A DNA stretch of 17,833 bases from NCBI GenBank assembly GCA_913056475.1, contig CAJXMS010000009.1, positions 1 to 17,833 on the forward strand, in the 5' to 3' direction. Under the pieces are notes generated by a model, which searched no databases, was not told the DNA's origin, and saw only the letters and a list, made by a program, of their open reading frames with translations. A program made the translations under genes and the position numbers. Shown here one piece after another: positions 1 to 8,163 of the stretch. Each line of letters opens with the position of its first letter. The stretch's first letter is position 1. Origin of the DNA: an uncultured Bacteroidota bacterium (GTDB taxonomy: Bacteria > Bacteroidota > Bacteroidia > Flavobacteriales > Schleiferiaceae).

Positions 1-25
1 CTGGGAGGGGCAGCTTCCTGATGGC

Positions 26-49
26 AGAACCCTGTGCCACAGCGGTTCT
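26..49 (+). repeat. Imperfect hairpin, possible terminator of an unseen gene to the left
   Basis: AGAACC (26-31) plus CTGT (32-35) can pair with ACAG (39-42) plus GGTTCT (44-49), leaving a 3-base loop and a single bulged C at 43. On the plus strand it is followed by AACAGCTTTT, a weak U-rich tail. It could end transcription of a plus-strand gene lying left of the window, but the tail is poor and no such gene is visible. Confidence 0.3.
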
Positions 50-252
50 AACAGCTTTTCCATCTCTCTCCTTAGCGAATTAATACACGGCGATACCTTG
101 TGCTCAATGACAGGCCACCGCGGATTAGGAAGGGAAACCGGAGAGCGAGACGGGGAAAGCAAGGAAGAATCTTGTAAGAGCAGGCGGTCCTTTACATTAC
201 ATCGTGTTCCTCATTGATATCCCTTACCAGCGAGCTGGTATCGATGGGTAGT

Positions 253-291
253 TCAAAATAAAAAGCAGGCGTTTTTCCTCCAGGCCTGCTT
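253..291 (-). terminator. Rho-independent terminator, likely of the RND efflux operon
   Basis: AAGCAGGC (263-270) and GCCTGCTT (284-291) form a perfect 8-bp stem around a 13-base loop. Read on the minus strand the stem is followed by a T-rich run (complement of 253-264), the expected order for a terminator of minus-strand transcription. It lies about 120 bases beyond the stop codon of the outer-membrane factor gene, with no gene in between, so it probably ends the efflux operon. Confidence 0.65.
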
Positions 292-410
292 CGAAACAGC
301 CCTGAGTGCTTAACAGACCCCTTGCCGTCCAGCATAGCATTCTTGCCGCAAATGAAGGGAAGCTCGAAAGGTTAATCAAGAAGGATTATCCGGTATAAGG
401 CCTCCCAAGA

Positions 411-1829
411 TCAAGATCTAGCACGCCATCCGCCCCCGAGGGCCCGGTACAGACGGGTACGGCCCTCAAGGTAGCGCAATCGTAGCTCGACGACCTGGAG
501 GCGAGCGTTGAGCAAATTTTCCTGGGCCCTTAATACTTCCAAGTAATTGGCTTCTCCGCGCCTAAGCAGCGCTTCGGTTTGCTGGGTAGCTTGGCGGTAG
601 GCCAGTACTTGCGCGCGGCGGTAGTCCAGCAGGCTATCGGCGGTGGCCATTTCGGTAAGGGCATCCGCTACTTCGCCGCTCGCCGTTACCAAACTTTTTT
701 GGAAGTTGAGCAGGGCTACTTGTTGATCGACCCGGGCCGCGGTGAGCTGCGCCTGGAGTTGCCCTCGCTGAAAGAGGGGCTGTGCCAGCCCGCTCACCAC
801 GTTTAGAAAGATGGACTGGGGAGATATTAAGGTATTAAAGTCTAAACTTTGGAAGCCGGTATTGGCGGTGATGGAGAGCCGGGGGTAGAAGGCGCTGCGG
901 GCTACGTTGACCAGCTGGAAGCGCTGGCGGAGGGTTTGCTCTGCGGCCCGTACATCCGGGCGGTTTTGAAGCAGATCTACCGGCACTCCTGTGCTGAGGC
1001 CGGGTGGCTCGGCCAGGGCGCTTAGTTTCGCTGTGGAAACGGGCTGCGGGGCTTGCCCCAGGAGCAATTGGAAGGCCGTTTCTGTTTGTCGGTATTGAGC
1101 GCGGGTACGGGTTACCAGGGCCTTTGCTTCCAGCCATTGCGCCCGGGCTTGGGCTACCGCGGGAGCACTCAGCCGCCCGGCCTCCTGGAGGGCCCGGCTG
1201 GTACGGAGCGCCTTTTTCCGCAGGCGCACACTTTGCCGGGCTATGGTTTCTTGTTCGGTCAGGGCCGCCAGTTGATAATAAGTGCGGGCTACCTGGGCGA
1301 TAATGCTCGTCCGTAGGGCCCGCTGTGCTTCCTGGCTGGCAAGGTACGCTGCCCGGGCAGCTCTCTTTTGGCTGCTAAGCCGGCCCCAGATATCTGCTTC
1401 CCAGGAGATGTTACCGGACAGCTCGTACTGGTCTATTCGGTCAAAAAAACCGCCAAACTGGCTATTGCTGGAGAGCTCCTGGTAATTTTGCTGGGCATTG
1501 AGCCCCAATTGGGGCCAGAAGGCCCGCCGACTCTGCCGCCAGTAAGCCCGGTTTTTGGTCAGGGTGGCAAGGGCTATTTGCTGCTCAAAATTGCGCTGAA
1601 GGGCCGTGTCCAGGTACTCCCGCAGGAGGGGATCTTGAAAAACGCTATCCCAGGGTAGCTGGGCGGCCGAGAGGGTATCTGCCGTTTGTGATGGCGTGGC
1701 ACGGCGGTATTCCGCGGGCGTTTTCTCCGCATCAGGTGCTTCAAAGGGCTGAGCTACAAAGCAACTGCTTACTGCGGGAAGCAGCCCGAGGAAGAGTAGG
1801 CGGGCGGGGGAGGAGAGGATGCGCTTCAT
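411..1829 (-). CDS. Outer-membrane efflux lipoprotein, TolC/OprM (NodT) family
   Basis: This 472-residue protein is the outer-membrane channel of a tripartite RND pump; three copies would form the exit duct that docks on the adaptor. The N-terminus is a lipoprotein signal ending in VSSC, with Cys23 the likely lipidated residue, as in OprM/NodT proteins. Family hallmarks are WEADIWGR at about 143-150 and the stretch DLLQNRPDVRAAE at about 285-297, which begins the second of the two repeats typical of this family; the long helices flanking each are Ala/Gln/Arg-rich. It is the last gene of the operon. Its ATG overlaps the permease stop codon in an ATGA arrangement (1826-1829), so translation is probably coupled. 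Length is normal for the family, and nothing is missing. The substrate cannot be told from sequence. Confidence 0.95.
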   Translation of the reverse strand: MKRILSSPARLLFLGLLPAVSSCFVAQPFEAPDAEKTPAEYRRATPSQTADTLSAAQLPWDSVFQDPLLREYLDTALQRNFEQQIALATLTKNRAYWRQSRRAFWPQLGLNAQQNYQELSSNSQFGGFFDRIDQYELSGNISWEADIWGRLSSQKRAARAAYLASQEAQRALRTSIIAQVARTYYQLAALTEQETIARQSVRLRKKALRTSRALQEAGRLSAPAVAQARAQWLEAKALVTRTRAQYRQTETAFQLLLGQAPQPVSTAKLSALAEPPGLSTGVPVDLLQNRPDVRAAEQTLRQRFQLVNVARSAFYPRLSITANTGFQSLDFNTLISPQSIFLNVVSGLAQPLFQRGQLQAQLTAARVDQQVALLNFQKSLVTASGEVADALTEMATADSLLDYRRAQVLAYRQATQQTEALLRRGEANYLEVLRAQENLLNARLQVVELRLRYLEGRTRLYRALGGGWRARS

Positions 1830-4800
1830 GAGGGATCGTTTTTAGCGGTGGCCGCGGGGCGTCCCGCTACTTTTTCGTGTAAGTACTGGAAAACGATGTA
1901 CAAGACGGGCGTAAAGAGCAGCCCCAACAGGGTGCCGATGAGCAAACCGCCCGCCGCACCGGTGCCGATAGATCGATTGCCGGCCGCGCCTACGCCGTTG
2001 GCCAATACCAGCGGCAGCAGCCCGATGATAAAGGCCAGGGAGGTCATCAGGATGGGCCGCAGGCGCACCCGGGCGCCCTCGATAGCGGCTTCTTGTAGGG
2101 AAGCCCCTGCGCGCCGGCGCTGGCGAGCAAATTCCACGATCAGGATGGCATTTTTGGCCAGCAGGCCCAGCAGCATGATCAGGGCTATTTGAAAAAAGAT
2201 ATTGTTTTGCAAACCAGTGGCCAGGGTGGTAAAATAAGCGCCGAATACCCCTAGCGGCAAGGAAAATACCACCGCCAGCGGTAGGAGATAACTCTCGTAT
2301 TGGGCGGCCAGAAAAAAGTAAACGAAAACCAGGCTAAGCAGGAAGATCAGCAGGGTTTGCCCCTCGGACTGCAGCTGCTCTCGGGTTATACCGGAAAAGG
2401 CAATATCATAGCCCTTGGGTAGTTTTTCCTCGGCCCTTTTCTGAACGGCTTCAATGGCTTGGCCAGTAGCATAGCCGGGGGCGGTGCCGCCATTGAGGGT
2501 TACGTTGTTGAAAAGGTTAAAGCGACCGATGGTTTGCGGACCGTACACCCGTTCCAGTTTAACAAACTCGGTAAGGGGCGCCATGGTGCCTTTGGCGGTA
2601 CGGACGCTCATTTGGTGCAGATCTTCCCGGCGCTGGCGGTCTTCCGGTAGTGACTGTACGTACACGCGAAACTGTTTGCCAAAGCGGCTAAAATCAGCGC
2701 TGTACACGCCGCCCACATAGCCCTGTAATGCGGATAGCACCCGATCTACGGGTACGCCGGCCTGCTTGGCCCGGGCCACATTCACCTCCAGCTCGTACTG
2801 GGGAAAGTCGGTGCTGAAGGAATTGTTGGCATAAGCGATGGAAGGGGCGGCACTAAGCTGCTGAGCAAATTGGCTGGCCACCTTATCGAGCTGTTTTAGG
2901 GAACTGGCGGAGCGGTCCAGAAGGCGTACTTCGAAACCATCGGAAGCGCTGTAGCCGGGTACACTAGGAGGCGTAAAAAAGATGATCTCGGCATCCGCTA
3001 TGTCGCCTGTCTTGGCAAAGAGTTTCTTTACCAGGGCGGAGGCCGCCAGGCTGTCGGCCTCTCGCTGATCAAACCGATCCAACAGCACGAAACCTAAGCC
3101 GTAAGAGCTACCGTTGCCGGAAAAGAAATTGCGCCCGGATACAAAAGTGGCGCTGCGCACCCCGGGGGTGGATTCTACCCGTTGGTAGATTTTCTGCATG
3201 GCTTGGTAAGTCCGGCCCAGCGAGGCGGCATTGGGGAGTTTGTAGTTAACAAAGATCACCCCACGGTCTTCCCGGGGCACGAAGCCGCTAGGTAGCCTCC
3301 GTTGTAATGCTATGATGCCGCCTACGGCCAAAAGAAGGACTAAGCCGGTAACCCAGCGGTGGCGCACCAGGAAGCGCAGCCCGCGCACGTAGCGCTCCCG
3401 CAGTGTTTCAAATCCGGCATTGAAAATACGGAAGAAACGTTTAAAAATATTCCGCCGGGTAGCCCTTTGTGGTTCTGGGGGCTTAAGAAAAAGCGCGCTT
3501 AGAGCGGGGCTTAGGGTGAGGGCATTCACCGCCGAAAGCAGAATAGCAATGATGAGGGTTACTCCAAACTGCTCGTAGAAAACGCCGACAGGTCCTTCCA
3601 CAAAGGTGATGGGCACAAAAACGGCTGCCATTACCAGGGTGATGGAGATGATCGCTCCCGTGATCTCTTGCATGGCTTCCTTGGTGGCGGCCCGCGCCGA
3701 GGTGAAGCGGCCGGTTTCCAGTTTGGCGTACACGGCTTCCACTACCACGATGGCATCATCTACCACTATACCGATGGCCAGTACCAGGGCAAAAAGGGTG
3801 AGCAGATTGATACTGTAACCCAGCACTTGCAGGAAAAAGAAGGTTCCGATGATGGAAACCGGCACGGCCAGTCCGGGAATGGTGGTGCTGCGAAAGTCCT
3901 GCAGAAATAAGATCACGACCAAAAACACCAGCAGAAAGGCTTCGATGAGCGTTTCCTGTACCTTACTGATGCTGGCAGTAAGGAAGCGGTTGATGTCGTA
4001 GTTGATGATGTATTTTACGCCCGGAGGGAAGTCTTTTTCCAGCTTATCCAGGGTTGCATAGAGTTCTTCCGCTATTTCTTGGGCGTTGGAGCCAGGGGTT
4101 TGGAAAATGCCAAAGCTTACACTTGGGTGGCCGCGGGTACGTCCTACGGTGCTGTAGGAGGTGGCGTCCAGTTCCACCCGGGCCACGTCTTCCAGTCGCA
4201 GAAGCTCTCCGTTTTCCCCGGCTCGAAGGATGATGTTGCGGTAGGCTTCAGCCGTTTTTAAGCGGCCCTGGTAACGGATTACGTATTGGAAGGGCTGGCC
4301 GGAATTTTCCCCGATGGCGCCGGCGGCTGCTTCCCGGCTCTGTTCATTGAGGGCGGCGGTAACATCGGCCGGTTCCAGTCCGTACTGCGCCAGCGCCTCC
4401 GGCTGCAGCCAAATGCGCATGGCGTAGTCCTTTCCGCCAAAAACATTGACTTGGCCCACCCCATCGATGCGCTGCAGGGCGGGCTTCACATTTATGTTTA
4501 GGTAATTCTGCACGTAGGTGTCGTCGTAGTCCGCATCAGTAGAGTAGAGGGCACAGTACATCAGGGCAGAATTTTGCTTTTTCTCGGTGGTTACCCCGGC
4601 GCGGACTACGGCTGCCGGCAGGAGGGAGGTAGCCCGAGAAACGCGATTTTGGACATTCACTGCGGCGATATCCGGGTTTACCCCTTTTTTGAAAAACACC
4701 TGAATGGTGGCGGCGCCGTTATTACTGGCATTGGAAGTAATGTAGGTCATGCCCTCCACGCCGTTGATGGCCTCCTCAAGGGGGATTACCACGTTTTCTA

Positions 4801-4975
4801 CCATGGTTTGGGCATTGGCGCCGGGATAGCTGGCACTTACTTCTACCGTGGGGGGAGCTATGTCGGGGTACTGGGTTACGGGCAGGTTGGTCACCCCCAA
4901 AATACCCAGGAGGAGTATCAAAATGGAGATGACCGTCGAAAAGACGGGTCTATCGATGAAAAAGTCCATCTTCAT
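1826..4975 (-). CDS. RND multidrug efflux permease, HAE1/AcrB type
   Basis: This 1049-residue inner-membrane proton/drug antiporter is the pump subunit, taking lipophilic or amphiphilic compounds from the periplasm or outer membrane leaflet and passing them to the outer-membrane channel. It starts MKMDFFIDRPVFS, the standard RND opening, and has the two-fold repeat of membrane segments and large periplasmic loops. The proton-relay residues match AcrB almost position for position: Asp406-Asp407 in GIVVDDAIVVVEA, Lys941 in GLLAKNAILIVEFA, and Arg971 and Thr978 in RLRPILMTS. The absence of heavy-metal signatures and the charged-relay pattern favour HAE1 drug pumps over CzcA-type metal pumps. It lies about 70 bases downstream of the adaptor gene and overlaps the channel gene. 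Length is that of AcrB, with no frameshift. Substrate range is unknown. Confidence 0.97.
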   Translation of the reverse strand: MKMDFFIDRPVFSTVISILILLLGILGVTNLPVTQYPDIAPPTVEVSASYPGANAQTMVENVVIPLEEAINGVEGMTYITSNASNNGAATIQVFFKKGVNPDIAAVNVQNRVSRATSLLPAAVVRAGVTTEKKQNSALMYCALYSTDADYDDTYVQNYLNINVKPALQRIDGVGQVNVFGGKDYAMRIWLQPEALAQYGLEPADVTAALNEQSREAAAGAIGENSGQPFQYVIRYQGRLKTAEAYRNIILRAGENGELLRLEDVARVELDATSYSTVGRTRGHPSVSFGIFQTPGSNAQEIAEELYATLDKLEKDFPPGVKYIINYDINRFLTASISKVQETLIEAFLLVFLVVILFLQDFRSTTIPGLAVPVSIIGTFFFLQVLGYSINLLTLFALVLAIGIVVDDAIVVVEAVYAKLETGRFTSARAATKEAMQEITGAIISITLVMAAVFVPITFVEGPVGVFYEQFGVTLIIAILLSAVNALTLSPALSALFLKPPEPQRATRRNIFKRFFRIFNAGFETLRERYVRGLRFLVRHRWVTGLVLLLAVGGIIALQRRLPSGFVPREDRGVIFVNYKLPNAASLGRTYQAMQKIYQRVESTPGVRSATFVSGRNFFSGNGSSYGLGFVLLDRFDQREADSLAASALVKKLFAKTGDIADAEIIFFTPPSVPGYSASDGFEVRLLDRSASSLKQLDKVASQFAQQLSAAPSIAYANNSFSTDFPQYELEVNVARAKQAGVPVDRVLSALQGYVGGVYSADFSRFGKQFRVYVQSLPEDRQRREDLHQMSVRTAKGTMAPLTEFVKLERVYGPQTIGRFNLFNNVTLNGGTAPGYATGQAIEAVQKRAEEKLPKGYDIAFSGITREQLQSEGQTLLIFLLSLVFVYFFLAAQYESYLLPLAVVFSLPLGVFGAYFTTLATGLQNNIFFQIALIMLLGLLAKNAILIVEFARQRRRAGASLQEAAIEGARVRLRPILMTSLAFIIGLLPLVLANGVGAAGNRSIGTGAAGGLLIGTLLGLLFTPVLYIVFQYLHEKVAGRPAATAKNDPS

Positions 4976-5044
4976 GGGGTGGGCGGTGGTTTAAGAGGTT
5001 ATCTTGACGGGGGGCTTGCTTCACATTTGGCCGCCAGGCCCAGC

Positions 5045-6172
5045 CTAGCGGAACTGTACCGGATAGGTAGCTACGCTGTCAAAAGGGATATATTGGGGCC
5101 GGATGGCATCGCCACTGCGGAGTTTGCCAAGGCCGCGAGCTACGAAGGTATCGCCCGCGGTCAGCCCGTTTTCCAGGATGTAAAGGCGTTCTGTCTGGTC
5201 TTTAAGTTTAATTTGTTGAGCGCGAATACTATCTCCGCTCAGGCGATAGGCAAAGGTTTGGCCCTGCCGTTCGAAGGTACTCATGGCGGGGATCACGGTG
5301 GCTCCTGGGTACTGTCGGGGGAGCAGGAGGCGTCCGCTATTGCCGTTGGTAAGCAGGCCAGCCGGATTGGGGAAGCGGGCGCGCAACCGTACGGCCCCTG
5401 TTTGGGCTCCTACCTGGCCACTGGCCATCTCCAGCTTACCAGGGTGCTGGTAGGTTTCGCCTGTCGGCAAAAGGAGTTTTACCCCGGGAAATTGAGCGAT
5501 CTTTTCTTTTCGGCCTTTACCGGGCTGGCGGCGAAGCCATTTTAGGAAGCTCTTTTCGTTGAGGCTAAAGTAGGCGTAAACGGAGGAAATATCGGAAATG
5601 GTGGTCAGGGGTGCCTGGCCGGGACGGCCTACCAAATCGCCCTGCCGGAAGGGAAAGGTGCCCACCAGGCCTGCTGTAGGGCTCCGGAGGAGGGCGTAGC
5701 CTTGATTGGCTTCGATGCTGGCCAGGTTGCTCTGGGCTTGCTCGAGCTGGGCCCGGGCGGTGGCCAGGCGGGCAGGGCTTACGATGCTATCGCTCACCAG
5801 CGGGCGTAAGTTTTCCACTTCTACGCGGGCCGCTTTTACCGCTGCCCGGGCGGCGGCCGCATTGCCGTCTATGGCCCGCGTTTCCAGTTTGAAAAGAGGG
5901 CTCCCTTTTTTTACGCGGCTGCCTTCTTCGGCGTATACCTCGGTAATGTAGCCGCTTATTTTGGGGCGTATGGCCGCATTAGTGAGGCCTCTGATCACCG
6001 CCGGATAGGCGGTGTAAGTCTGCATATCGCGCTGGGCCACCACACTTACGGGAACGCGTGGCTTGCGCTTGTTACGCTCGGGCCGGGCCGTTTGGCAAGC
6101 TTGCGCGGTTAAGGAGAGCACCAGCAGGGAGCAGGCCAGGCGCAGCAGGGGTAAGGAAAGGGCTTTTCTCAT
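5045..6172 (-). CDS. RND periplasmic adaptor (membrane fusion protein, HlyD/AcrA family)
   Basis: This 375-residue protein bridges the inner-membrane permease and the outer-membrane channel. An N-terminal signal segment ends near LTAQAC; Cys26 may be lipidated, though Ala at -3 makes the lipobox weak. The first lipoyl/barrel-sandwich half is at about 62-97 (RPKISGYITEVY, then EEGSRVKKGSPLFKLE). A short helical hairpin rich in Ala, Arg and Gln spans about 100-155. The second lipoyl half follows (LRSPTAGLVG, then RQGDLVG), then a beta-barrel region and a membrane-proximal domain near IPAMSTFERQG. It is the first gene of the efflux operon, whose order adaptor-permease-channel is that of mexAB-oprM. 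No TetR, MarR or two-component regulator gene is adjacent, so control must come from elsewhere. Confidence 0.95.
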   Translation of the reverse strand: MRKALSLPLLRLACSLLVLSLTAQACQTARPERNKRKPRVPVSVVAQRDMQTYTAYPAVIRGLTNAAIRPKISGYITEVYAEEGSRVKKGSPLFKLETRAIDGNAAAARAAVKAARVEVENLRPLVSDSIVSPARLATARAQLEQAQSNLASIEANQGYALLRSPTAGLVGTFPFRQGDLVGRPGQAPLTTISDISSVYAYFSLNEKSFLKWLRRQPGKGRKEKIAQFPGVKLLLPTGETYQHPGKLEMASGQVGAQTGAVRLRARFPNPAGLLTNGNSGRLLLPRQYPGATVIPAMSTFERQGQTFAYRLSGDSIRAQQIKLKDQTERLYILENGLTAGDTFVARGLGKLRSGDAIRPQYIPFDSVATYPVQFR

Positions 6173-6190
6173 AGGGCGTATCTAGGGGGG

Positions 6191-6198
6191 CAAAGGTA
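6191..6198 (-). promoter_or_regulatory. Promoter -7 element of the efflux operon
   Basis: On the minus strand the sequence is TACCTTTG, a full match to the Bacteroidota sigma-factor -7 consensus TAnnTTTG. It lies 18 bases before the adaptor ATG. No TTG lies at the usual 17-23 base spacing upstream; the nearest is only 14 away (6213-6215), so the -33 element is weak or the promoter may need an activator. A loose CAAAG / CTTTG inverted repeat (6191-6195 and 6207-6211) overlaps the element. Confidence 0.6.
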
Positions 6199-6286
6199 GG
6201 GCCTTGCTTTGTCAATGGCTAAACATTAAAAAAGACAGAAACCCTTTCCCGCGGCGGGCTCCGGTCCAAAACCGTCAATTAAAACG

Positions 6287-6294
6287 TACTTTTG
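6287..6294 (+). promoter_or_regulatory. bshC: Promoter -7 element of bshC
   Basis: TACTTTTG fits TAnnTTTG exactly and ends only six bases before the ATG at 6301. Transcription would then start at or just before the start codon, giving a leaderless or nearly leaderless mRNA. No -33 TTG is seen at 17-23 bases upstream. The element also overlaps the alternative TTG start at 6292, which argues that the TTG is not the real start. Confidence 0.6.
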
Positions 6295-6300
6295 CGGCCT

Positions 6301-7917
6301 ATGTTTGACAGCGCCTGCCTGCCCATCAAGGATACGGGGAAGTTCAGTTCTCTCCTGGTAGATTACTTACAGCAAAAACCAGCATTAAGCGCTTTTTATC
6401 ATCGCTTTCCATCTCTGGAGGCCGCGGCAGCACAGATGGAGGAAAAGGCAGCGCATTATCCGGCCCGGCGGCGCAAGCTGCTATGCGAGGTGCTTAAGCA
6501 GCAATATGCCGCCCTGGAATTGCCCACGGGGCATCCCGTTCGGCAAAATATAGAGCACCTGGCGCAGCCTGATAGCTTCACAGTAGTAACGGGCCACCAG
6601 CTCAATATCCTCACCGGCCCCCTTTATTTCGTTTATAAAATTGCCAGCACCATACATTTGGCCCGCCAGCTCGGCGAGCACTATCCGGAGAAGAATTTTG
6701 TTCCCGTATTTTGGATGGCTTCGGAAGATCATGACTTTGCGGAAATAAGCTCCGTAAACCTCTACGGCGGCCGGCTCCAATGGCAGCATAATCCCGGGGG
6801 CGCCGTAGGGCGGCTGGCCCCTCACGGTTTGGGGAAGGTCCTGGATGAATTGGAACAGCATTTGGGCGAGGCGCCCTTTGCCGCGGAATTGATGGATATA
6901 TTCCGGCGGGCTTATCATGAACAGGATACCCTGGCGGGTGCCACCCGTGCGCTGGCGCATGCCCTTTTTGGGGAAGAAGGCTTGGTGATCATTGGGGGTG
7001 ATGATCCGATCCTAAAACGGGAAATGATTCCGTACTTTCGAGAAGAACTCTTAGAGCAGCCTACTAAGCAGCGGGTAGAAGAGACGAGCCAAAGCCTGGA
7101 AAAGACCTATCACCGGCAGGTACACCCTCGTGAAATCAACCTTTTTCACCTGCGGCCAGGTCATCGAGCCCGCCTCCTGCGGGAAGGAAAGCGGTGGCAA
7201 ACAGCCGACGGGGCCCGGGAATGGGATCAGGAAACCCTGCTAAAAGAACTCCAGGAAAACCCGGAGCACTTTAGCCCCAATGCCTTACTGCGCCCGCTAT
7301 ACCAAGAGGTGCTTTTGCCCAATTTGGCCTATATCGGGGGCGGTGGGGAAATCGCTTACTGGCTGCAGTTGCGGGGGGCTTTTGCTCATTTTCAGGTAAC
7401 GTTCCCCATGCTTACCTTACGCAGTAGTGCGCTTCTACTTGCCCAAAAATGGGTTAACCGTGCCGGGGACCTGGGGCTTAGCCATCGCGATCTTTTTTTA
7501 CCGCTGGACAAACTCCAAAAGGAATACGTGCAGCGCCATGCCAAACTGGATACCGATTTAAAGGAATATGAAGATCAGCTGGCCCAAATGTTTGCCGAAC
7601 TGGAGGAGCTGTCCCAGCATACCGAAAAAAGCATGCTAGGGGCGGTGGCTGCTCAACGAGCCAAACAGCTCCGAGGCCTGGAAAAGCTTAAAAAACGCCT
7701 TCTTCGCGCGGAAAAACGGCGTCAACAAACCGTGATGGATAAGCTGGCACGCATTCATGCAACGCTCCATCCGGGTGGCCAGCTTCAGGAAAGGCACGAT
7801 ACCCTGGCCCCTTATTATGCTCAGTATGGCGGTGCTTTTATTGCTTATTTAGTGGCTCATCTAGACCCCTTGCAAAATTGTTTTTATCTGCTCGAAGAGC
7901 AGCCGCCCAACCGCTAA
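6301..7917 (+). CDS. bshC: BshC, bacillithiol biosynthesis putative cysteine ligase
   Basis: BshC carries out, or is required for, the last step of bacillithiol synthesis: adding cysteine to glucosaminyl-malate in the cytoplasm. The 538-residue product matches the usual family length of about 540. Family signatures are VTGHQLNILTGPLYFVYK near 96-113, FWMASEDHDFAEISSVNLY near 137-155, and GGGGEIAYWLQLRGAF in the second half. A long charged helical, probably coiled-coil, segment rich in Lys, Arg, Glu and Gln precedes the C-terminus. I place the start at the ATG at 6301 because the in-frame TTG at 6292 overlaps the -7 promoter element. It stands alone, divergent from the efflux operon; bshA and bshB are not in the window. 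The presence of the gene implies bacillithiol as a low-molecular-weight thiol, which is inference until the other enzymes are found. Confidence 0.95.
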   Translation: MFDSACLPIKDTGKFSSLLVDYLQQKPALSAFYHRFPSLEAAAAQMEEKAAHYPARRRKLLCEVLKQQYAALELPTGHPVRQNIEHLAQPDSFTVVTGHQLNILTGPLYFVYKIASTIHLARQLGEHYPEKNFVPVFWMASEDHDFAEISSVNLYGGRLQWQHNPGGAVGRLAPHGLGKVLDELEQHLGEAPFAAELMDIFRRAYHEQDTLAGATRALAHALFGEEGLVIIGGDDPILKREMIPYFREELLEQPTKQRVEETSQSLEKTYHRQVHPREINLFHLRPGHRARLLREGKRWQTADGAREWDQETLLKELQENPEHFSPNALLRPLYQEVLLPNLAYIGGGGEIAYWLQLRGAFAHFQVTFPMLTLRSSALLLAQKWVNRAGDLGLSHRDLFLPLDKLQKEYVQRHAKLDTDLKEYEDQLAQMFAELEELSQHTEKSMLGAVAAQRAKQLRGLEKLKKRLLRAEKRRQQTVMDKLARIHATLHPGGQLQERHDTLAPYYAQYGGAFIAYLVAHLDPLQNCFYLLEEQPPNR

Positions 7918-8163
7918 ACTTTTTCTTAGTAAAGACTTTCCGCTAGGGACGAACCGGTATAAAGTGGCTGCCCTAACAGCTTTTCCTGAGTATGCGAATA
8001 GCTAACCGGCTTAACAAGACGGAACGCGGCGCCGGTCGTTGAAGGTAAAGATCCGCCTCTTGAGGTCCGGCATGGCATTACTGGACCTTGCTCAATGGCG
8101 CCCGTGGGATAAGGAAAGCTAATGGTGGCGAGCTGGGGAGGGGCGTATTTAGGCCTTTATTTT
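7918..8163. other. Convergent intergenic region between bshC and ndh
   Basis: No open frame of note is present. It holds ACCGGC (8005-8010) / GCCGGT (8031-8036), and a better hairpin AGGTCC (8063-8068) / GGACCT (8083-8088) that can be lengthened by TTGA / TCAA after a short bulge. Neither has a T-run, so no confident terminator can be assigned to either gene. Its length and structure leave room for a small RNA, but no known family is recognised. Confidence 0.45.

Larger units (their letters stand above)
1..410. other. Gene-free region downstream of the efflux operon
   Basis: I see no credible protein-coding gene in this stretch; short open frames are interrupted and show no recognisable motif. 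It contains three inverted repeats: 26-49 (10-bp stem with one bulged C), 225-240 (TACCAG/CTGGTA around a 4-base loop) and 263-291 (8-bp stem with a T-rich tail on the minus strand). The last is best explained as the efflux-operon terminator. Anything to the left of base 1 is outside the window, so the first hairpin may belong to an unseen upstream gene. Confidence 0.6.

Noticed and set aside
48..61. 14-base identical repeat CTAACAGCTTTTCC, also at 7973-7986
   Set aside because: In nearly 18 kb one chance 14-base match is expected at about this frequency, and the flanks share no similarity.
4574..5545. Long plus-strand open frame (323 codons) opposite the adaptor and permease genes
   Set aside because: It lies antisense to two clearly conserved genes, spans the gap between them and shows no domain; GC-rich codon use on the real strand makes such shadow frames common.
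6292..6294. TTG as the bshC start codon
   Set aside because: It is part of the -7 promoter octamer, and the ATG nine bases later gives the usual family length.
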